From Bifidobacterium aerophilum (GTDB lineage Bacteria; Actinomycetota; Actinomycetes; Actinomycetales; Bifidobacteriaceae), in NCBI RefSeq assembly GCF_010667685.1, contig NZ_WHZW01000013.1:39608-103607 (forward strand): 64,000 nt of DNA, in the 5' to 3' direction. A program made the translations under genes and the position numbers. The notes under the pieces are model-generated. The model searched no databases and was not told the DNA's origin. It was given only the letters and a program-made list of their open reading frames with translations. Positions 18,697-26,670 of the stretch are shown here, piece after piece; the stretch's first letter is position 1; every line of letters begins with the position of its first letter.

Positions 18697-19923
18697 TCAC
18701 CGCCTTCTCAGTTGCGCGGCGTATTCATCCAGAACGTGCAGTATGCCTCGATGAGCCCATACCGTATTTCTTCTGCCGCCCTTGATCTGCGTCAGCACGC
18801 CTCGGTCGGCCAATGTGCCAATCGCACGTCGAGCCGTCATCGGACTCATTCCAAAGTGGGAGACCACATATTCCTGATTGATGATCGGCTGTTCGATGAG
18901 TGCCGGCAGCACGTTCCATGCCGCGGCATCCTGGCGAATCCCTTTCAAGGCATTTCTGGAGACGGTCAATTGTTCAGTCAACCGATCGATCAGTTCAATG
19001 CCCGTCGTTGCGGCGTAGCGGCAGGCGTATGCGAAGCATTCGACGATCGGCCGTGCATCTCCGGAACGGTATTCCATCAGCGCATTGAAATACCGTTCCG
19101 TATCCGTAAGCAGGCCTGCGGATACCGGAGGCGTCACGTTACGGACTAGTTCCTTATGCCTCAATATCGCATGGACCAGTGCACGTCCCACTCGGCCATT
19201 GCCATCGACGAATGGATGGATGGTTTCGAATTGGGCATGGGCGACGGCGCATTGCATCACCACCGGAATATCATCACGGCGCAGAAAATCCAGCATATCG
19301 CGAATCAGCGGTTCGACCAGGTCCGACTGAGGACCGACATGTCTCGCATGGACCGGACCGAACGAGCTTCCTCCGACCCACACCAGCTGGGTGCGAAATC
19401 TTCCGGCGTACAACTTCCATCCCGGTTGCGCGGAAAGCAACGCGTCATGCATCATCAACAGGTTTCGTTCACTGAGATCCTCCGACAATGCCAATGCGGA
19501 TTCCATGGCGCGCACGTTGCCCACCACCACTGCGGCGTTGCCGCCCGTTCCCTCGCCGAGTTCCTGCAACGCAAGATTCTTCGCGCCAACAGTCAGATTT
19601 TCGATCTGCGATGAGGACGTGGACTCCGTGCGCAGTAGAATCGATGACATAGGTCCGATCACACGGCTTTTCGATCCGAATCTGGCCGCCGCATACGCAT
19701 CCAGTTCTCCCAACGCACGTGCAGATTCCTCCAAGTTGGCGCTGATGTCGGATGGAATATCGAATAACACATCCGCAATACGCGCCGGGATTGCGGAATA
19801 GTACTCACCTGTTTCGCGTTTACGTTCCGATCGAGAAAGATACAAGTCGTCATCGGGACGCCAGAAATGTAGCTCTTTCCCCATGGGGGGCACCGATAGT
19901 GGAATCATCGCCGTATCTGTCAT
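18697..19923 (-). CDS. Fic family protein with C-terminal winged helix
   Basis: A 408-residue Fic protein (AMP or other nucleotide transferase family). The active-site motif HPFVDGNGRVGR (236-247) is intact, and the N-terminal inhibitory motif (S/T)xxxE(G/N) is present as SSQIEN (S104, E108, N109), so activity is probably held in check. The last about 70 residues (SHFGMSPMTARRAIGTLADRG) form a winged-helix DNA-binding domain. The ATG at 19923 has AAAGGAG upstream; the frame extends to 20007 without support. It ends 4 bases before cas3 and so very likely shares a transcript with the cas genes. Target and role are unknown; a link to CRISPR regulation is inference. Confidence 0.9.
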   Translation of the reverse strand: MTDTAMIPLSVPPMGKELHFWRPDDDLYLSRSERKRETGEYYSAIPARIADVLFDIPSDISANLEESARALGELDAYAAARFGSKSRVIGPMSSILLRTESTSSSQIENLTVGAKNLALQELGEGTGGNAAVVVGNVRAMESALALSEDLSERNLLMMHDALLSAQPGWKLYAGRFRTQLVWVGGSSFGPVHARHVGPQSDLVEPLIRDMLDFLRRDDIPVVMQCAVAHAQFETIHPFVDGNGRVGRALVHAILRHKELVRNVTPPVSAGLLTDTERYFNALMEYRSGDARPIVECFAYACRYAATTGIELIDRLTEQLTVSRNALKGIRQDAAAWNVLPALIEQPIINQEYVVSHFGMSPMTARRAIGTLADRGVLTQIKGGRRNTVWAHRGILHVLDEYAAQLRRR

Positions 19924-20017
19924 GAACACTCCTTTGTGAGAACAGTTATCGCAATATCTGTTTAATATAAACCTTTTATAATTATCTTTTATAAATAATG
20001 ATACCATAAGCTTCCGC
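19924..20017 (-). promoter_or_regulatory. AT-rich promoter region of the fic-cas operon
   Basis: Unusually AT-rich for the window. On the minus strand the word TTATAAAAG occurs twice close together, followed by GTTTATATTAAAC, a 13-base palindrome, and then GATATTGCGATAACTG ahead of the ribosome binding site. I cannot assign -35 and -10 boxes uniquely; the direct repeats and palindrome could be binding sites for a regulator. Confidence 0.45.
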
Positions 20018-20152
20018 CATTCACCCCCGCGCCTGCAGGGAACTCATCAACCCGTTCTACTTATCCGGATCACTCCCGCGCGGCATTTGCCACATATGCG
20101 GAACACAGCATCCCAGTGTATGACACGTCGCCCGTTTCGACAAAGAACAAGG

Positions 20153-20812
20153 TCACTGCACCGTGATCGTCACCGGGTCGCTGGTGACTTCGGGCTGGTC
20201 CTTGAGGCTGAGCCGCGCGGTGTACGTGCCGGCGTTGACCTTGGGCAGCGACGCGTCGGCCTTGCATTCGGAACCGGTCGCGTTCGCGTTCCAGGTGATC
20301 TGCTGCCGGTCGGAATCGCCCTTGCTCATCAGCAGCAGACGCGAGTCGACCGGGCACACGTCGGATTTCCAGATCGTCTGGCTGCCCGACGTGATCGTCA
20401 GCACGCGGTTTCCGTCCGACCCGTCGATCAGGCATCCGGTCTTGCTGGAACCGGTATAGGTGATCGTCGCGGTGAAATCCAAGGATCCGCCGACCGGAAC
20501 GCTCTGCGCGGCCGGAACCAGCGACAGACTCACCGTACCCTTGGCGCAGTCCGTAATACCGCCGGTTTTCGGCGGATCAGGCACCGCATCACGCGAAATC
20601 GCATAGATTTCGTCATGATTGATGGCCGCGCCGATCGCGCCGATGCCACGGAACAGGCTATAGCCGCAGAAACCGATCAGCGCGACCACGATCGTCAGGA
20701 CCAGAAACACGACGATCCGGCGACGACGATAGATCGCCCTTTGCCGCTTGCTGATCTTGCGTTTGCGCGACGTACGCCGCCCGTCTGGCCGCACCGACTT
20801 CCGCTGTACCAT
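20153..20812 (-). CDS. Single-pass membrane protein of unknown function
   Basis: A 219-residue protein with a very basic cytoplasmic N terminus (RRTSRKRKISKRQRAIYRRRR), one membrane segment (about residues 32-52, VVFLVLTIVVALIGFCGYSL) and an outside domain of about 160 residues with a beta-rich, immunoglobulin-like look and four cysteines. I do not recognise a named family. The ATG at 20812 is chosen over 20869 because GGGGGA lies just upstream; a TACACT box 8 bases before the ATG makes a very short leader possible. Lies downstream of mutY on the same strand, 87 bases from its stop. Confidence 0.75.
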   Translation of the reverse strand: MVQRKSVRPDGRRTSRKRKISKRQRAIYRRRRIVVFLVLTIVVALIGFCGYSLFRGIGAIGAAINHDEIYAISRDAVPDPPKTGGITDCAKGTVSLSLVPAAQSVPVGGSLDFTATITYTGSSKTGCLIDGSDGNRVLTITSGSQTIWKSDVCPVDSRLLLMSKGDSDRQQITWNANATGSECKADASLPKVNAGTYTARLSLKDQPEVTSDPVTITVQ

Positions 20813-20899
20813 AGTCCCCCAGTGTATACCACGCCGTCCGGCGCGATTCGCCGCCAATGGTCCCGGCAACGAACGCTGCCGTTCCCGCGGAACCGCACG

Positions 20900-21799
20900 T
20901 CACTGTGGCAGCCGGACGCCGCCGTCCGGCAGCATGTCGATCAGTCCATCCTCGTCCAGCGAGGCGATGCACTGGTCAAGCTGGACATGATCGGCCCACA
21001 GCGACTCGATCCGGCTTCGTTCCAGCACCGATTGCCCATCCGGCAACCCACGCAGCGCATCCAATACGATGCCGCGCACCTGCCGGTCGGTGCCGGCGAA
21101 CCGTTGGCGGGGACGGGTGCGCCGCTCCCCCAGTCCCGGACGCCCTGCTGCGAGGAACGCGCAATGCTCCGCCACCGGGCACACGTCGCACAGCGGACGT
21201 TTCGCCGTGCACACGGTCGCGCCGAGTTCCATCACCGACTGGTTCCACGTCACCGATCGGGCGGCGTCCGCCGGCAGCACGCGATTCACCAGCTCACGTT
21301 CGGCGGGCTTGGCCGAGCCTCCCAAAGACTCCTCGCCGAGGAACACGCGCGACAGCACGCGACGGATGTTCGTGTCGATCACCGCGATCCGCTCGCCGAA
21401 CGCAAAACTCAATACCGCAGACGCCGTGTAGTCGCCGATACCGGGCAGTCCGGTCAGCTCGTCATAGGTGCGCGGCAGTTCGTCGGCGTACCGGTCACGC
21501 ACCGCACGGGCGCAATCCTGCAGGCGCAATGCCCGCCGCGGATAACCAAGACGGCCCCATGCGGTGATCACCTCGGCCGTGGTCGCGTCCGCGAGCGCCG
21601 CAGCGTCGGGCCATGCGCGCATCCACGTCTCCCAGTACGGTACGACGCGGCTCATCTGCGTCTGCTGGCTCATGACTTCGGAGACGAGCACGCCCCAAGG
21701 TGTCGTCCGTCCGAATCGCCATGGCAGGTCGCGCGCGTTCGTATCCCACCATGCGGCGAGTTTGCGGCGGACGGATTCGTTACGTTGAAGATCGTTCAT
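20900..21799 (-). CDS. mutY: A/G-specific adenine DNA glycosylase
   Basis: Removes adenine mispaired with 8-oxoguanine. The 299-residue protein shows the catalytic Glu in SEVMSQQTQ (E41), the helix-hairpin-helix LPGIGDYTASAV (118-129), the catalytic Asp in VIDTNIRRV (D142) and the iron-sulfur cysteines C197, C204, C207 and C213 (spacing C-X6-C-X2-C-X5-C). The C-terminal part is short: no clear MutT-like 8-oxoG recognition domain is visible, as is usual for actinobacterial MutY. Confidence 0.94.
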   Translation of the reverse strand: MNDLQRNESVRRKLAAWWDTNARDLPWRFGRTTPWGVLVSEVMSQQTQMSRVVPYWETWMRAWPDAAALADATTAEVITAWGRLGYPRRALRLQDCARAVRDRYADELPRTYDELTGLPGIGDYTASAVLSFAFGERIAVIDTNIRRVLSRVFLGEESLGGSAKPAERELVNRVLPADAARSVTWNQSVMELGATVCTAKRPLCDVCPVAEHCAFLAAGRPGLGERRTRPRQRFAGTDRQVRGIVLDALRGLPDGQSVLERSRIESLWADHVQLDQCIASLDEDGLIDMLPDGGVRLPQ

Positions 21800-21832
21800 A
21801 CGATGCGAAATCGTTTACCGGTTGCCGACTGT

Positions 21833-22480
21833 TTACCTGCCGCCGGCAAAATTAAGCTGCCTCCATGCCTCGTAGATGGCGATGGACGCGCAGTTGGTGA
21901 GGTTCAGCGAGCGCAGGGACGGACGCATGGGCAGACGCACCTGTTCGGCGACGTGCGGCCCGGCCATGATGTCCATCGGGTCGGGGATGTCGCCCGGTTC
22001 GGGGCCGAACAGGAGGATGTCGGTCGGCTTGTATTCGACTTCGGTGTACAGCTTCGTCGCATGCGCGGTGAACGCGATGATGCGCGAGTTCGGCATGGAT
22101 TCGACGAGGTTGTCGAAGTTCGGATGCAGCACGACGTGTGCCATGTCGTGATAATCGAGGCCGGCGCGGCGCAGCTTCGTGTCGCGCAGGTTGAAGCCGA
22201 GCGGTTCGACCAGATGCAGGATGGTGCCGGTCACCGCGCACAGGCGGATCGCAGAACCGGTGTTTCCGGGAATGCGCGGGCTGTAGTAGCACAGGTGCGG
22301 GGTCGCGGTTTCGGCCTTGGCGGCGTCCTCGGCGGACAGCATCGCGTCGACCACGGAGATCGGGTTGCCGTGTGCGTCGGTCACGAGCTCGTCCGGCCCG
22401 TAATTGGACTTGCGGTACCCGTATTCGAACATCTTCTCGACTTTGGCCTCGGGGTTCTGCGCTTCCGTCTGCTCCGTCAT
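21833..22480 (-). CDS. trmL: tRNA (cytidine/uridine-34-2'-O)-methyltransferase TrmL-like
   Basis: A 215-residue SPOUT methyltransferase that is expected to 2'-O-methylate the wobble base of a leucine tRNA. It has the TrmL hallmarks PRIPGNTGSAIRLCAVTG, HLVEPLGFNL and, near the end, the knot region LLFGPEPGDIP and RSLNLTNCASIAIYEAWRQ. An N-terminal extension of about 60 residues precedes the domain. The frame is open to 22639 but the ATG at 22480, with GGTGGATG upstream, is the likely start; the upstream part overlaps structured non-coding DNA. Confidence 0.88.
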   Translation of the reverse strand: MTEQTEAQNPEAKVEKMFEYGYRKSNYGPDELVTDAHGNPISVVDAMLSAEDAAKAETATPHLCYYSPRIPGNTGSAIRLCAVTGTILHLVEPLGFNLRDTKLRRAGLDYHDMAHVVLHPNFDNLVESMPNSRIIAFTAHATKLYTEVEYKPTDILLFGPEPGDIPDPMDIMAGPHVAEQVRLPMRPSLRSLNLTNCASIAIYEAWRQLNFAGGR

Positions 22481-22549
22481 ATCATCCACCGTCTGTTGTC
22501 GTGTACGATTTCCGTCACCCGAGCATAAAACAGCCCCTGCCCGAAGGAC

Positions 22550-22570
22550 TGTCACTCGTTTCGAATGACA
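22550..22570 (-). other. Small hairpin upstream of trmL
   Basis: A 9-bp inverted repeat (22550-22558 with 22562-22570, loop TTT) with one non-Watson-Crick position that would be a G-U pair in a minus-strand RNA. Third of three hairpins in this intergenic region. Confidence 0.5.
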
Positions 22571-22588
22571 ATGTGCGGTGCGGTGCCC

Positions 22589-22676
22589 GCGTGGGGTCGG
22601 GATACGCATTCCCCGACACGCTCCGGGCCGCTCGGCCAAGTCATACGGTCGAGAAACGCATATCCCGACCCCACGC
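22589..22676 (-). ncRNA. Large structured hairpin, copy 1 (candidate RNA element)
   Basis: Two 29-base arms (22589-22617 and 22648-22676) flank a 30-base loop. Twenty-five positions pair perfectly; the other four become G-U pairs only if the minus strand is transcribed. The loop contains a second stem, GGCC-GCTC-GGCC in plus orientation (22626-22637). A flanking CGGTGC/GCACCG pair (22581-22586 and 22688-22693) may extend it. Related to copy 2 in loop sequence and size. No coding potential. Family unknown to me; alternatives are a repeat palindrome or an unusual terminator. Confidence 0.6.
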
Positions 22677-22730
22677 TCGTTTTAGTAGCACCGTTGCGAA
22701 GCGTAAGTCCAATAGGAACGTATCTAACCA

Positions 22731-22818
22731 GTGGTGCGGCGGGGTATATGCATCGTGACATGCTCTAGGGCGCTTGCCCAAGTCTTACAGTCACGATGCA
22801 TATACCCCGCCGCACCAC
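22731..22818 (-). ncRNA. Large structured hairpin, copy 2 (candidate RNA element)
   Basis: A perfect 29-bp stem (22731-22759 with 22790-22818) closes a 30-base loop holding an inner stem GGGC-GCTT-GCCC (22768-22779). The loop aligns without gaps to copy 1 and keeps GCTC, GCT and CCAAGTC; the inner stem changes C-G to G-C at one pair, keeping pairing. The outer arms differ widely from copy 1 yet still pair. Orientation is the same as copy 1. Confidence 0.6.
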
Positions 22819-22830
22819 GGTCACGTACGC

Positions 22831-22878
22831 TGGCATTTAACTCAGCTGGTACTTAACTCAGCCAATATTTAACGCAAC
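22831..22878 (-). repeat. Three tandem 16-base repeats after the DUF711 gene
   Basis: In plus orientation TGGCATTTAACTCAGC, TGGTACTTAACTCAGC and CAATATTTAACGCAAC follow one another, ending 3 bases before the DUF711 stop codon. The core is TTAACTCAGC. Function unknown. Confidence 0.6.
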
Positions 22879-22881
22879 GCG

Positions 22882-24246
22882 TCAGTTCTTGAACGAGTGG
22901 ATCGGGGCGGGGATGCGGCCACCGCGGGTCACGAACGCCTCGCACGAGGTGTTGTTGACCGGCATGATCGGCGCGTAACCCATGAGGCCGCCGAAGTTGG
23001 CCATCTCGCCCACACCCTTGCCGTACACCGGGATGACGCGCACGGCGGTGGTCTTCTGGTTGACCATGCCGATGGCCGCCTCGTCGGCGATCAGGCCGGA
23101 GATCGTGGCCGCCGTCGTGTCGCCCGGGATGGCGATCATGTCGAGGCCGACCGAGCACACGCAGGTCATCGCCTCGAGCTTTTCGAGCGTCAGGCACCCG
23201 GAGGCCGCCGCGTCGATCATGTTCTTGTCTTCGGAGACGGGGATGAACGCGCCGGACAGGCCGCCGACGTACGAGGACGCCATGATGCCGCCCTTCTTGA
23301 CCTGGTCGTTGAGCATCGCGAGCGCCGCGGTGGTGCCGGGCGCTCCGACCTGTTCGAGGCCGATCTTTTCGAGCACTTCGCCGACCGAATCGCCCACGGC
23401 CGGGGTCGGGGCGAGCGACAGGTCGATGATGCCGAACGGCACGCCGAGCCGCCGCGAAGCCTCCTGCGCCACGAGTTGACCGACGCGCGTGATCTTGAAC
23501 GCGGTGCGTTTGATCGTCTCGCACAGGAACTCGAAATCCTTGCCCTTGGCCGCATCGAGCGCACGCGAAACGACGCCCGGTCCGGACACGCCCACGTTGA
23601 TGACCGCGTCGCCTTCGGTCACGCCGTGAAAGCCGCCGGCCATGAACGGGTTGTCGTCGGGCACGTTGCAGAACGCGACGAATTTGACGCAGCCGTACGA
23701 GTCGTTGTCGCGCGTGTTGTAGGCGATGTCCTTGATGACGCGGCCGAGCAGCTCGACGGCGTTCATGTCGATGCCGGTCTTCGTGGAGCCGACGTTGACG
23801 GACGAGCAGACGATGTCAGTTTCCGTGAGGGCCTGCGGCAGCGATTCGATGAGCAGGCGCTCGGCCGGGGTCATGGCCTTGGAGACGAGCGCGGAGTAGC
23901 CGCCGATGAGATCGACGCCGACCTCCTTGGCCGCACGATCCAACGCATGGGCGATCTTGACGAAGTCCGCGCTCGTCTTGCACGAGCTGGCGCCGACGAG
24001 CGAGATCGGGGTGACGGTGATGCGCTTGTTGACGATCGGGATGCCGTAGTCACGTTCGATGGCCTGTCCCGTGGCGACGAGGTCTTTGGCGTAGGTGGTG
24101 ATCTTGCGGTAGATGTTGTCGCAGGTCTCGTCGACGGTGTCGGCCGCGCAGTCGAGCAGGGAGATGCCCATCGTGATGGTGCGCACGTCGAGTTTTTCCT
24201 GCTCGATCATCTGATTGGTCTCGTGGACCTCCATGATGTTCAGCAT
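22882..24246 (-). CDS. PFL family protein (DUF711)
   Basis: A 454-residue cytoplasmic protein of the DUF711/PFL family, whose glycyl-radical-like fold has no agreed reaction. Recognisable segments are [45 protein letters not shown] and a C-terminal [21 protein letters not shown]. The ATG at 24246 has AAAGGAAC upstream; a TTG two codons earlier is less likely. It follows an ACT-domain gene by 32 bases; this pairing is conserved in many Firmicutes and actinobacteria and suggests a joint, perhaps amino-acid-sensing, role. Confidence 0.88.
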   Translation of the reverse strand: MLNIMEVHETNQMIEQEKLDVRTITMGISLLDCAADTVDETCDNIYRKITTYAKDLVATGQAIERDYGIPIVNKRITVTPISLVGASSCKTSADFVKIAHALDRAAKEVGVDLIGGYSALVSKAMTPAERLLIESLPQALTETDIVCSSVNVGSTKTGIDMNAVELLGRVIKDIAYNTRDNDSYGCVKFVAFCNVPDDNPFMAGGFHGVTEGDAVINVGVSGPGVVSRALDAAKGKDFEFLCETIKRTAFKITRVGQLVAQEASRRLGVPFGIIDLSLAPTPAVGDSVGEVLEKIGLEQVGAPGTTAALAMLNDQVKKGGIMASSYVGGLSGAFIPVSEDKNMIDAAASGCLTLEKLEAMTCVCSVGLDMIAIPGDTTAATISGLIADEAAIGMVNQKTTAVRVIPVYGKGVGEMANFGGLMGYAPIMPVNNTSCEAFVTRGGRIPAPIHSFKN

Positions 24247-24278
24247 GGTCAAGTTCCTTTCGGTCGGTCCGGCGAGGC

Positions 24279-24551
24279 TCAGATTCGGTGCATCTTGGTG
24301 AAGATCTCCTCGCGCTGGCAGCGGATGCGCACGCCGATGTCGTCGCCGAGATCCTCAAGGTTGCCGACCATGGCGCTGAATTCCTTGTCGGAGTTCGCGT
24401 AGTCGACGATCATCATCATGTTGAAGTAACCGTCGATGATGGTTTGGGAGATGTCGAGCACGTTGACGTTGTGCTGGGACAGGTAGGTGCAGACGCGTGC
24501 GATGATGCCGACGGTGTCCTTGCCGACGACGGTGATGATTGCCTTGTTCAT
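24279..24551 (-). CDS. ACT domain-containing regulatory protein
   Basis: A 90-residue stand-alone ACT domain (opening [20 protein letters not shown], then [11 protein letters not shown]). ACT domains bind amino acids or similar small ligands. It belongs to the UPF0237 group, commonly encoded next to DUF711 proteins, as here. The ATG at 24551 has GGGAGC upstream; the longer frame to 24659 has no homology. Confidence 0.9.
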   Translation of the reverse strand: MNKAIITVVGKDTVGIIARVCTYLSQHNVNVLDISQTIIDGYFNMMMIVDYANSDKEFSAMVGNLEDLGDDIGVRIRCQREEIFTKMHRI

Positions 24552-24663
24552 GGGGCTCCCTGATCGAGACGAAAAATGCGGGTGACTTCCAGTATAGGGA
24601 GTCACCCGCAGGTTCATGTTTCGACGTCCGTCGTGGTCCAGCGCGGCGGCGTCCGCCATGGTG

Positions 24664-26175
24664 TCACATGGCCAGTTCGGCCACTGGCATGTCGGCGGTC
24701 ACGCTCACCGGCACGAGCCTGGGCTCCTCGTGATGCTCCTTGAGCAGGAAGGAGAGCACCAGCACGACCGCCACGAGCGCCATGCCGAACAGGTAGCCGT
24801 AACGGGAACCGTCCACAAAGCCCTGGGAGGGGTTCGTGCCGCCGGCGGCCGTGTAGTTCGCTTGGCCAAGTCCGAGCAGACAGGTGGCCACGGCCGTGGC
24901 GATCGCGCCGCACACCTGCTGCATGGTGTTCATGATCGTGCTGCCGTCGGCGGCCATGCGCCCCGGCAGCGACTTGAGCGCGGCGGACTGTGCGGACTGC
25001 TGGATGAACGGGATGCCGACCATGACGATGATGTGCGCGGCGAGGAACAGCGCGACAGGAGTGGACACGCCGATCATGCAGAACAGCACGCCGCCGATGA
25101 GGGACAGCACCGCACCGGCCCAGACGAGACGTTTCGCGCCGTACCGGTCGAACATGCGGCCGGCGGCGAGCGTGCACAGCGCGTTGATGACGCCGCCGGG
25201 CAGCATGAGCAGACCGGCGACGGTGGAGCTCAGACCCATGCCGCGCTGCAGTTCCTGCGGCACGAGATACATGAACGCGAGCGTGCAGGAGAACGAGCAG
25301 CTGATCATGATGGCCGGCGTGCGGAACGCGGCGATGCCCAGCGCGCGCAGGTCGAGCAGCGGGTCATCGATGGTGAGCTGACGATGTGCGTAGAACGCGA
25401 GCACGATCACGCCGACGACGAGCAGGCCGATGACGACGGCCGAGAAGCCCATGTCGCTGATGAGGCTCACGCCGGCGACGAGGCAGCCGAAGCCGATCGC
25501 CGAGGCGAGGATGGATACCACGTCGACCCTCGGACGGGTGCGTTCGATCGGCGTGACGAAGAACAGCGCCGTGCATACGATCGCGATGACGGCGACGAGC
25601 GCGAACAGAGCGAAGATCGCACGCCAGGAGAACGCGCCGATGAGCGCGCCGGCGATGGTCGGGCCGATGACCGGAGCGAACATGATGACGAGGCCGGCGA
25701 CGCCGTTCGCCGCGCCGATCCTATGCGGCGGGAACACGCGCATGATCGCCGCGTACATGGTGGGCAGCGCGATGCCGGTGCTCACGCCCTGCATGATGCG
25801 GCCGGCCAGCAGGATCGGGAAGGTGGGCGCGACGGTGCACACGATGGCGCCGATCAGGAAGCAGGCCAGCGCGAACAATACGAGCGTCTTGGCCTTGACC
25901 CACTTGAGCATGAAGCCCACGCACGGCAATACCACGCCGATGGCGAGCATGTAGCCGACGACCATCCACTGCGCGGTGCCGGACGAGATGCCGAAATCGG
26001 TCATCAGGTCGGGCAGGGTGATGTTCATCGACGTTTCCGACAGCATGCCCAGGAACACGCTGATGTACAGGCCGAGCATGATCTTGTGCGGATGGTCGAA
26101 ATGCTGCGGCTCGTTCGCCGCGGACGTTTCGTTGGACGGTTGGATGTTACGAACGGTTGTCTGGTTGACGGACAA
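24664..26175 (-). CDS. MFS multidrug exporter, DHA2 (14-TM) type
   Basis: A 503-residue integral membrane protein with about 14 hydrophobic helices. It carries the MFS segments LPDLMTDFGISSGTAQWMVVGY and GRIMQGVSTGIALPTMYAAI (motif B/C-type region), and a mid-protein cytoplasmic loop. DHA2 proteins are proton-driven drug or lipid exporters; the substrate is unknown. The start is a TTG (TTGTCCGTCAAC) with AGAGGA 7 bases upstream. It is transcribed away from the gal genes after a strong terminator. Confidence 0.85.
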   Translation of the reverse strand: MSVNQTTVRNIQPSNETSAANEPQHFDHPHKIMLGLYISVFLGMLSETSMNITLPDLMTDFGISSGTAQWMVVGYMLAIGVVLPCVGFMLKWVKAKTLVLFALACFLIGAIVCTVAPTFPILLAGRIMQGVSTGIALPTMYAAIMRVFPPHRIGAANGVAGLVIMFAPVIGPTIAGALIGAFSWRAIFALFALVAVIAIVCTALFFVTPIERTRPRVDVVSILASAIGFGCLVAGVSLISDMGFSAVVIGLLVVGVIVLAFYAHRQLTIDDPLLDLRALGIAAFRTPAIMISCSFSCTLAFMYLVPQELQRGMGLSSTVAGLLMLPGGVINALCTLAAGRMFDRYGAKRLVWAGAVLSLIGGVLFCMIGVSTPVALFLAAHIIVMVGIPFIQQSAQSAALKSLPGRMAADGSTIMNTMQQVCGAIATAVATCLLGLGQANYTAAGGTNPSQGFVDGSRYGYLFGMALVAVVLVLSFLLKEHHEEPRLVPVSVTADMPVAELAM

Positions 26176-26335
26176 CGGAAATCCTCTTCTTCATATCGAT
26201 GTCGTTGCCGTCGCGCGGCGCCCGTCAAAGCATGCGGCCGCACATCGCCGTTCCCGTGACGATTGCCGCGGGATTGCGGTGTGCGACTTCATTGGCGAGC
26301 GCCGACAACCCCTAACGTCCGGGTCACGGTCGGCA

Positions 26336-26386
26336 ACAAAAAATCGCATGCCACACGGCGGAAAAGACACCATATGGCATGCGATT
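26336..26386 (-). terminator. Rho-independent terminator of the gal operon
   Basis: A perfect 12-bp stem (26342-26353 with 26375-26386, AATCGCATGCCA) is followed on the minus strand by TTTTTTG. It lies about 280 bases beyond the galK stop and before the MFS gene. The stretch 26176-26335 shows no other element. Confidence 0.8.
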
Positions 26387-26463
26387 ATTCAAGACGAGAC
26401 GTGATCGTAATACGGTTTTCGATTTTTCGTAAGTACGCCCGGGCGTGTCGCGCTATGCTTCGC

Positions 26464-26660
26464 GGCTCGCGCTCGGCGCCGCCACGGCAGTCCTGCAACA
26501 ACGGACGGCCTTCGGCCGACTCATCATTACCTCGGACTCGCCTATCGGCTCGCGCTCGGCGCCGCCACGTCCTGCAATTACGGACGGCCTACGGCCGACT
26601 CATCATCACCTCGACTCGCCTATCGGCTCGTCTCGGCCGTGGCTAATCGCAGTCCACCGG
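26464..26660. repeat. Imperfect tandem repeat of about 80 bp beyond galK
   Basis: Units begin GGCTCGCGCTCGGCGCCG at 26464 and 26547, and a partial third begins at 26625 (GGCTCGTCTCGGCCG). Units 1 and 2 also share GACGGCCT(T/A)CGGCCGACTC and CTCGCCTATC. The phrase GCTCGGCGCCGCCACGGCAG appears again at 26686-26705 within the 3' end of galK. Confidence 0.7.
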
Positions 26661-26670
26661 ACTGCGATTA
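26644..26670 (-). terminator. Hairpin at the galK stop codon
   Basis: A perfect 12-bp stem with a 3-base loop (26644-26655 with 26659-26670) begins with the TAA of galK itself. There is no T tract, so it may protect the 3' end or attenuate rather than terminate. Confidence 0.55.

Noticed and set aside
21800..21832. Possible small gene between mutY and trmL
   Set aside because: Only 33 bases and no open frame with a start signal.
20087..22528. 813-residue plus-strand open frame
   Set aside because: Entirely antisense to the membrane protein, mutY and trmL genes; an artefact of high GC codon usage, rich in Arg and His.
22589..22676. tRNA-like reading of the hairpin loop (minus strand GGCCGAGCGGCC resembles a serine-tRNA D arm)
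   Set aside because: No acceptor stem, anticodon arm or T arm can be built around it; kept only as a remark.
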